Source: Cryobacterium inferilacus (GTDB lineage Bacteria > Actinomycetota > Actinomycetes > Actinomycetales > Microbacteriaceae). From it: a stretch of 64,000 nucleotides of DNA. This document shows, piece after piece, positions 62,790-64,000 of the stretch. A model generated the notes under the pieces. It saw nothing but the letters and a program-made list of their open reading frames with translations, did no database searches and had not been told where the DNA came from. Both the position numbers and the translations under genes were made by a program. The stretch spans positions 247,195 to 311,194 of the forward strand of contig NZ_JAIEUL010000002.1 of the NCBI RefSeq assembly GCF_019599185.1, written 5' to 3'. Position 1 is the stretch's first letter; every line of letters begins with the position of its first letter.

Positions 62790-63638
62790 CTACCCGCCGA
62801 AGGCGGTCGCGGGCACCCCGGCGACACCGGGGACGGCCGTGAAGACCGACCCGGCGAGGGGGTCCTCGTCGGGGGCGAGGCCTTCCCTGGAGGTGGTGAT
62901 GAACAGCTGCCGCAGGTCGGCGCCGCCGAAGGTGCAGGCCGTGACGCGTTCCGCGGCCACCTCGATCACCTCGTCGAGGGTGCCGTCCGGCGCGTACCGG
63001 TGAACCGCGCCGCCCGCGTACAGAGCCACCCAGACGCCGCCGTCCGCGTCGACGGTGAGGCCGTCCGGGTAGCCGGCGGCATCCGGAATCTCCGCGAAGG
63101 TGCGCAGGCCGGTGAGACCGGTCTCCGGCGCCCAGTCGAACACGCCGATCCGGCCGGTGGGGGTGTCGTTGTAGTAGGCCAGCGACCCGTCCGGGCTCCA
63201 GCCCAGGCCGTTGGAGATCGTCACGCCGGCGTGTGCCAGGCTCACCGACCCGTCCGGGGCGAGCCGGTACAGGGATCCGGCCCCGGTGCGCTGGTCGTAG
63301 GCCATGGTCCCGCAGTAGAACGAGCCGTCTGGAGCGGTGCCGCCGTCGTTCATTCGCACGGTCGGATCCGCCCACACCTCGGGAAGCCGGGTGAGGGTGC
63401 CATCGGCGTCTTCCAGGATGAATCCCCGTTCCCCCGCGATGACCGCACCTCCCCCGGTGCGCGGACGCAGAGCCGCCGCGATCGTGTCGACATGTCGACG
63501 ATCGATCGTGCCGTCATCGGCCAGGGTCAGCACATCCCCGGCAAACAGGTCGACCAGGCGTAAACCGCCCCACTCGGGCGAGTAGACCGGTCCCTCACCA
63601 TGGAAGGTGATCGGGTCGGTCAGTTGATCGGCGCGCAT
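62790..63638 (-). CDS. SMP-30/gluconolactonase/LRE family protein
   Basis: Six-bladed beta-propeller enzyme of 282 residues; family members hydrolyse sugar lactones using one divalent metal. GEGPVYSPEWGGL (about 14-26) supplies the metal-binding Glu, with RMNDGGTAPDGSFYCGTM and ISNGLGWSPDG giving the Asn ligands and YPDGLTVDADGGVWVAL the Asp. No signal peptide. The physiological lactone is unknown. Its 5' side is followed by a 54-residue membrane peptide gene on the same strand. Confidence 0.88.
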   Translation of the reverse strand: MRADQLTDPITFHGEGPVYSPEWGGLRLVDLFAGDVLTLADDGTIDRRHVDTIAAALRPRTGGGAVIAGERGFILEDADGTLTRLPEVWADPTVRMNDGGTAPDGSFYCGTMAYDQRTGAGSLYRLAPDGSVSLAHAGVTISNGLGWSPDGSLAYYNDTPTGRIGVFDWAPETGLTGLRTFAEIPDAAGYPDGLTVDADGGVWVALYAGGAVHRYAPDGTLDEVIEVAAERVTACTFGGADLRQLFITTSREGLAPDEDPLAGSVFTAVPGVAGVPATAFGG

Positions 63639-63660
63639 CGACGAGCGGGATCGAGGCGAG

Positions 63661-63825
63661 TCAGTCGCGCAGGACGTGTGCGGGAATGGCGACGGCGGCG
63701 CTCACGGCCAGGATGCCGGCCACGAAGATCGGTCCCTGCCAGGCGGTGACGGTGAAGGCGAGGCCGAACAGCCAGAGGCCGAGGACGAACGCGGCCATCG
63801 CCACGACGAAGGAAACAATGTGCAT
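63661..63825 (-). CDS. 54-residue membrane peptide
   Basis: Small frame with a good ribosome site (AAAGGA, 8 nt before the ATG at 63825). It is nearly all hydrophobic, with two predicted helices (about 3-25 and 32-48) and a short C-terminal tail ending AHVLRD. It is unrecognised. It lies 22 nt before the SMP-30 gene and may be its operon partner. Confidence 0.6.
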   Translation of the reverse strand: MHIVSFVVAMAAFVLGLWLFGLAFTVTAWQGPIFVAGILAVSAAVAIPAHVLRD

Positions 63826-63959
63826 GGGCTGGGTCCTTTCAACGGTGCCGCGAAAGCGTTCCGGGCTCGCTTCGAGCGTACTGGTTCCACGGCGGGTGGT
63901 GTGTCCGGGTCGACCGGGCTAGGTGTACTGAGCCGACAGGTTGGTGACAGTCGGGGTTG

Positions 63960-63983
63960 AAAAAAGGGAGAACCTCCGGTTCT
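63960..63983 (-). terminator. Terminator of a minus-strand gene right of the window
   Basis: On the minus strand AGAACC-GGA-GGTTCT is followed by CCC and a run of six T, a good intrinsic terminator for a gene entering from beyond 64000. The ~130 bases between it and 63826 hold no gene. Confidence 0.7.
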
Positions 63984-64000
63984 AGTGGAGATGTCTAAGT

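Noticed and set aside
1..64000. CRISPR arrays, insertion sequences, prophage or integrative elements
   Set aside because: I saw no regularly spaced repeats, transposase, integrase or phage structural genes, and the gene content is housekeeping throughout.

Overview
The window is high-GC, gene-dense actinobacterial chromosome. The gene set is that of a Gram-positive actinobacterium: mycothiol ligase MshC, RbpA, SigA with an acidic N-terminal extension, the QcrCAB/CtaCDEF respiratory supercomplex, PafBC, a HelY-type helicase and ParE/ParC near sigA. The overall style fits Micrococcales, most likely Microbacteriaceae (for example a Cryobacterium- or Leifsonia-like organism). That placement is inference from gene content and order; no rRNA is present. 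I see no insertion sequence, prophage, integrase or CRISPR array. The only RNA gene is a tRNA-Leu (GAG).

Layout. 1-3979 (minus): 2-oxoacid dehydrogenase E2 (cut by the window edge), lipoamide dehydrogenase and leucyl aminopeptidase. 4075-6376 (plus): a PAC2 protein and an MFS transporter. 6621-12523: sigA, a murT-gatD pair, a small zinc protein and parE. 12632-17817: an SDR, parC, a phosphodiesterase-like enzyme and a DUF3043 membrane protein. 17857-29573: an M20 peptidase, then an iron-sulfur and respiratory block (erpA, ctaC-ctaD-ctaF; on the opposite strand ctaE-qcrC-qcrA-qcrB plus an rRNA methyltransferase) and trpD. 29700-34719: a glycerol/dihydroxyacetone island, glpF-glpK divergent from dhaK-dhaL-dhaM. 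34783-39773: small and membrane proteins, an SDR, an NfeD/SPFH pair, a glycerophosphodiesterase and rbpA. 39831-47383 (minus): one long operon pafB-pafC-membrane protein-tatA-tatC-helY-lnt. 47464-54884: an FKBP lipoprotein, trmI, a HAD phosphatase, a second PAC2 protein, mshC, uppP and an M20 peptidase. 55052-63825: tRNA-Leu, a GH94 cellobiose phosphorylase behind a LacI-family operator, a lipoprotein, an ABC-F protein, small zinc and HAD proteins, a J-domain/NERD-like protein, an SMP-30 family protein and a 54-residue membrane peptide.

The most interesting signal is the murT-gatD pair. The GatD glutaminase lacks its nucleophilic cysteine (glycine at residue 98) and MurT has no cysteine at all, so its usual zinc ribbon is missing, yet the Mur-ligase ATP site is intact and the genes overlap by ATGA. 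Microbacteriaceae make B-type peptidoglycan, in which the D-Glu alpha-carboxyl that MurT/GatD normally amidates carries the interpeptide bridge instead. I propose that this pair has become a bridge-forming amidoligase. Other points: the Pup-proteasome genes appear to be missing from between their usual neighbours; at least eleven genes have a -10 hexamer 6-8 nt before the start codon, which predicts leaderless mRNAs; two long near-perfect palindromes lie between convergent genes; and regulatory dyads precede the glycerol and cellobiose genes.
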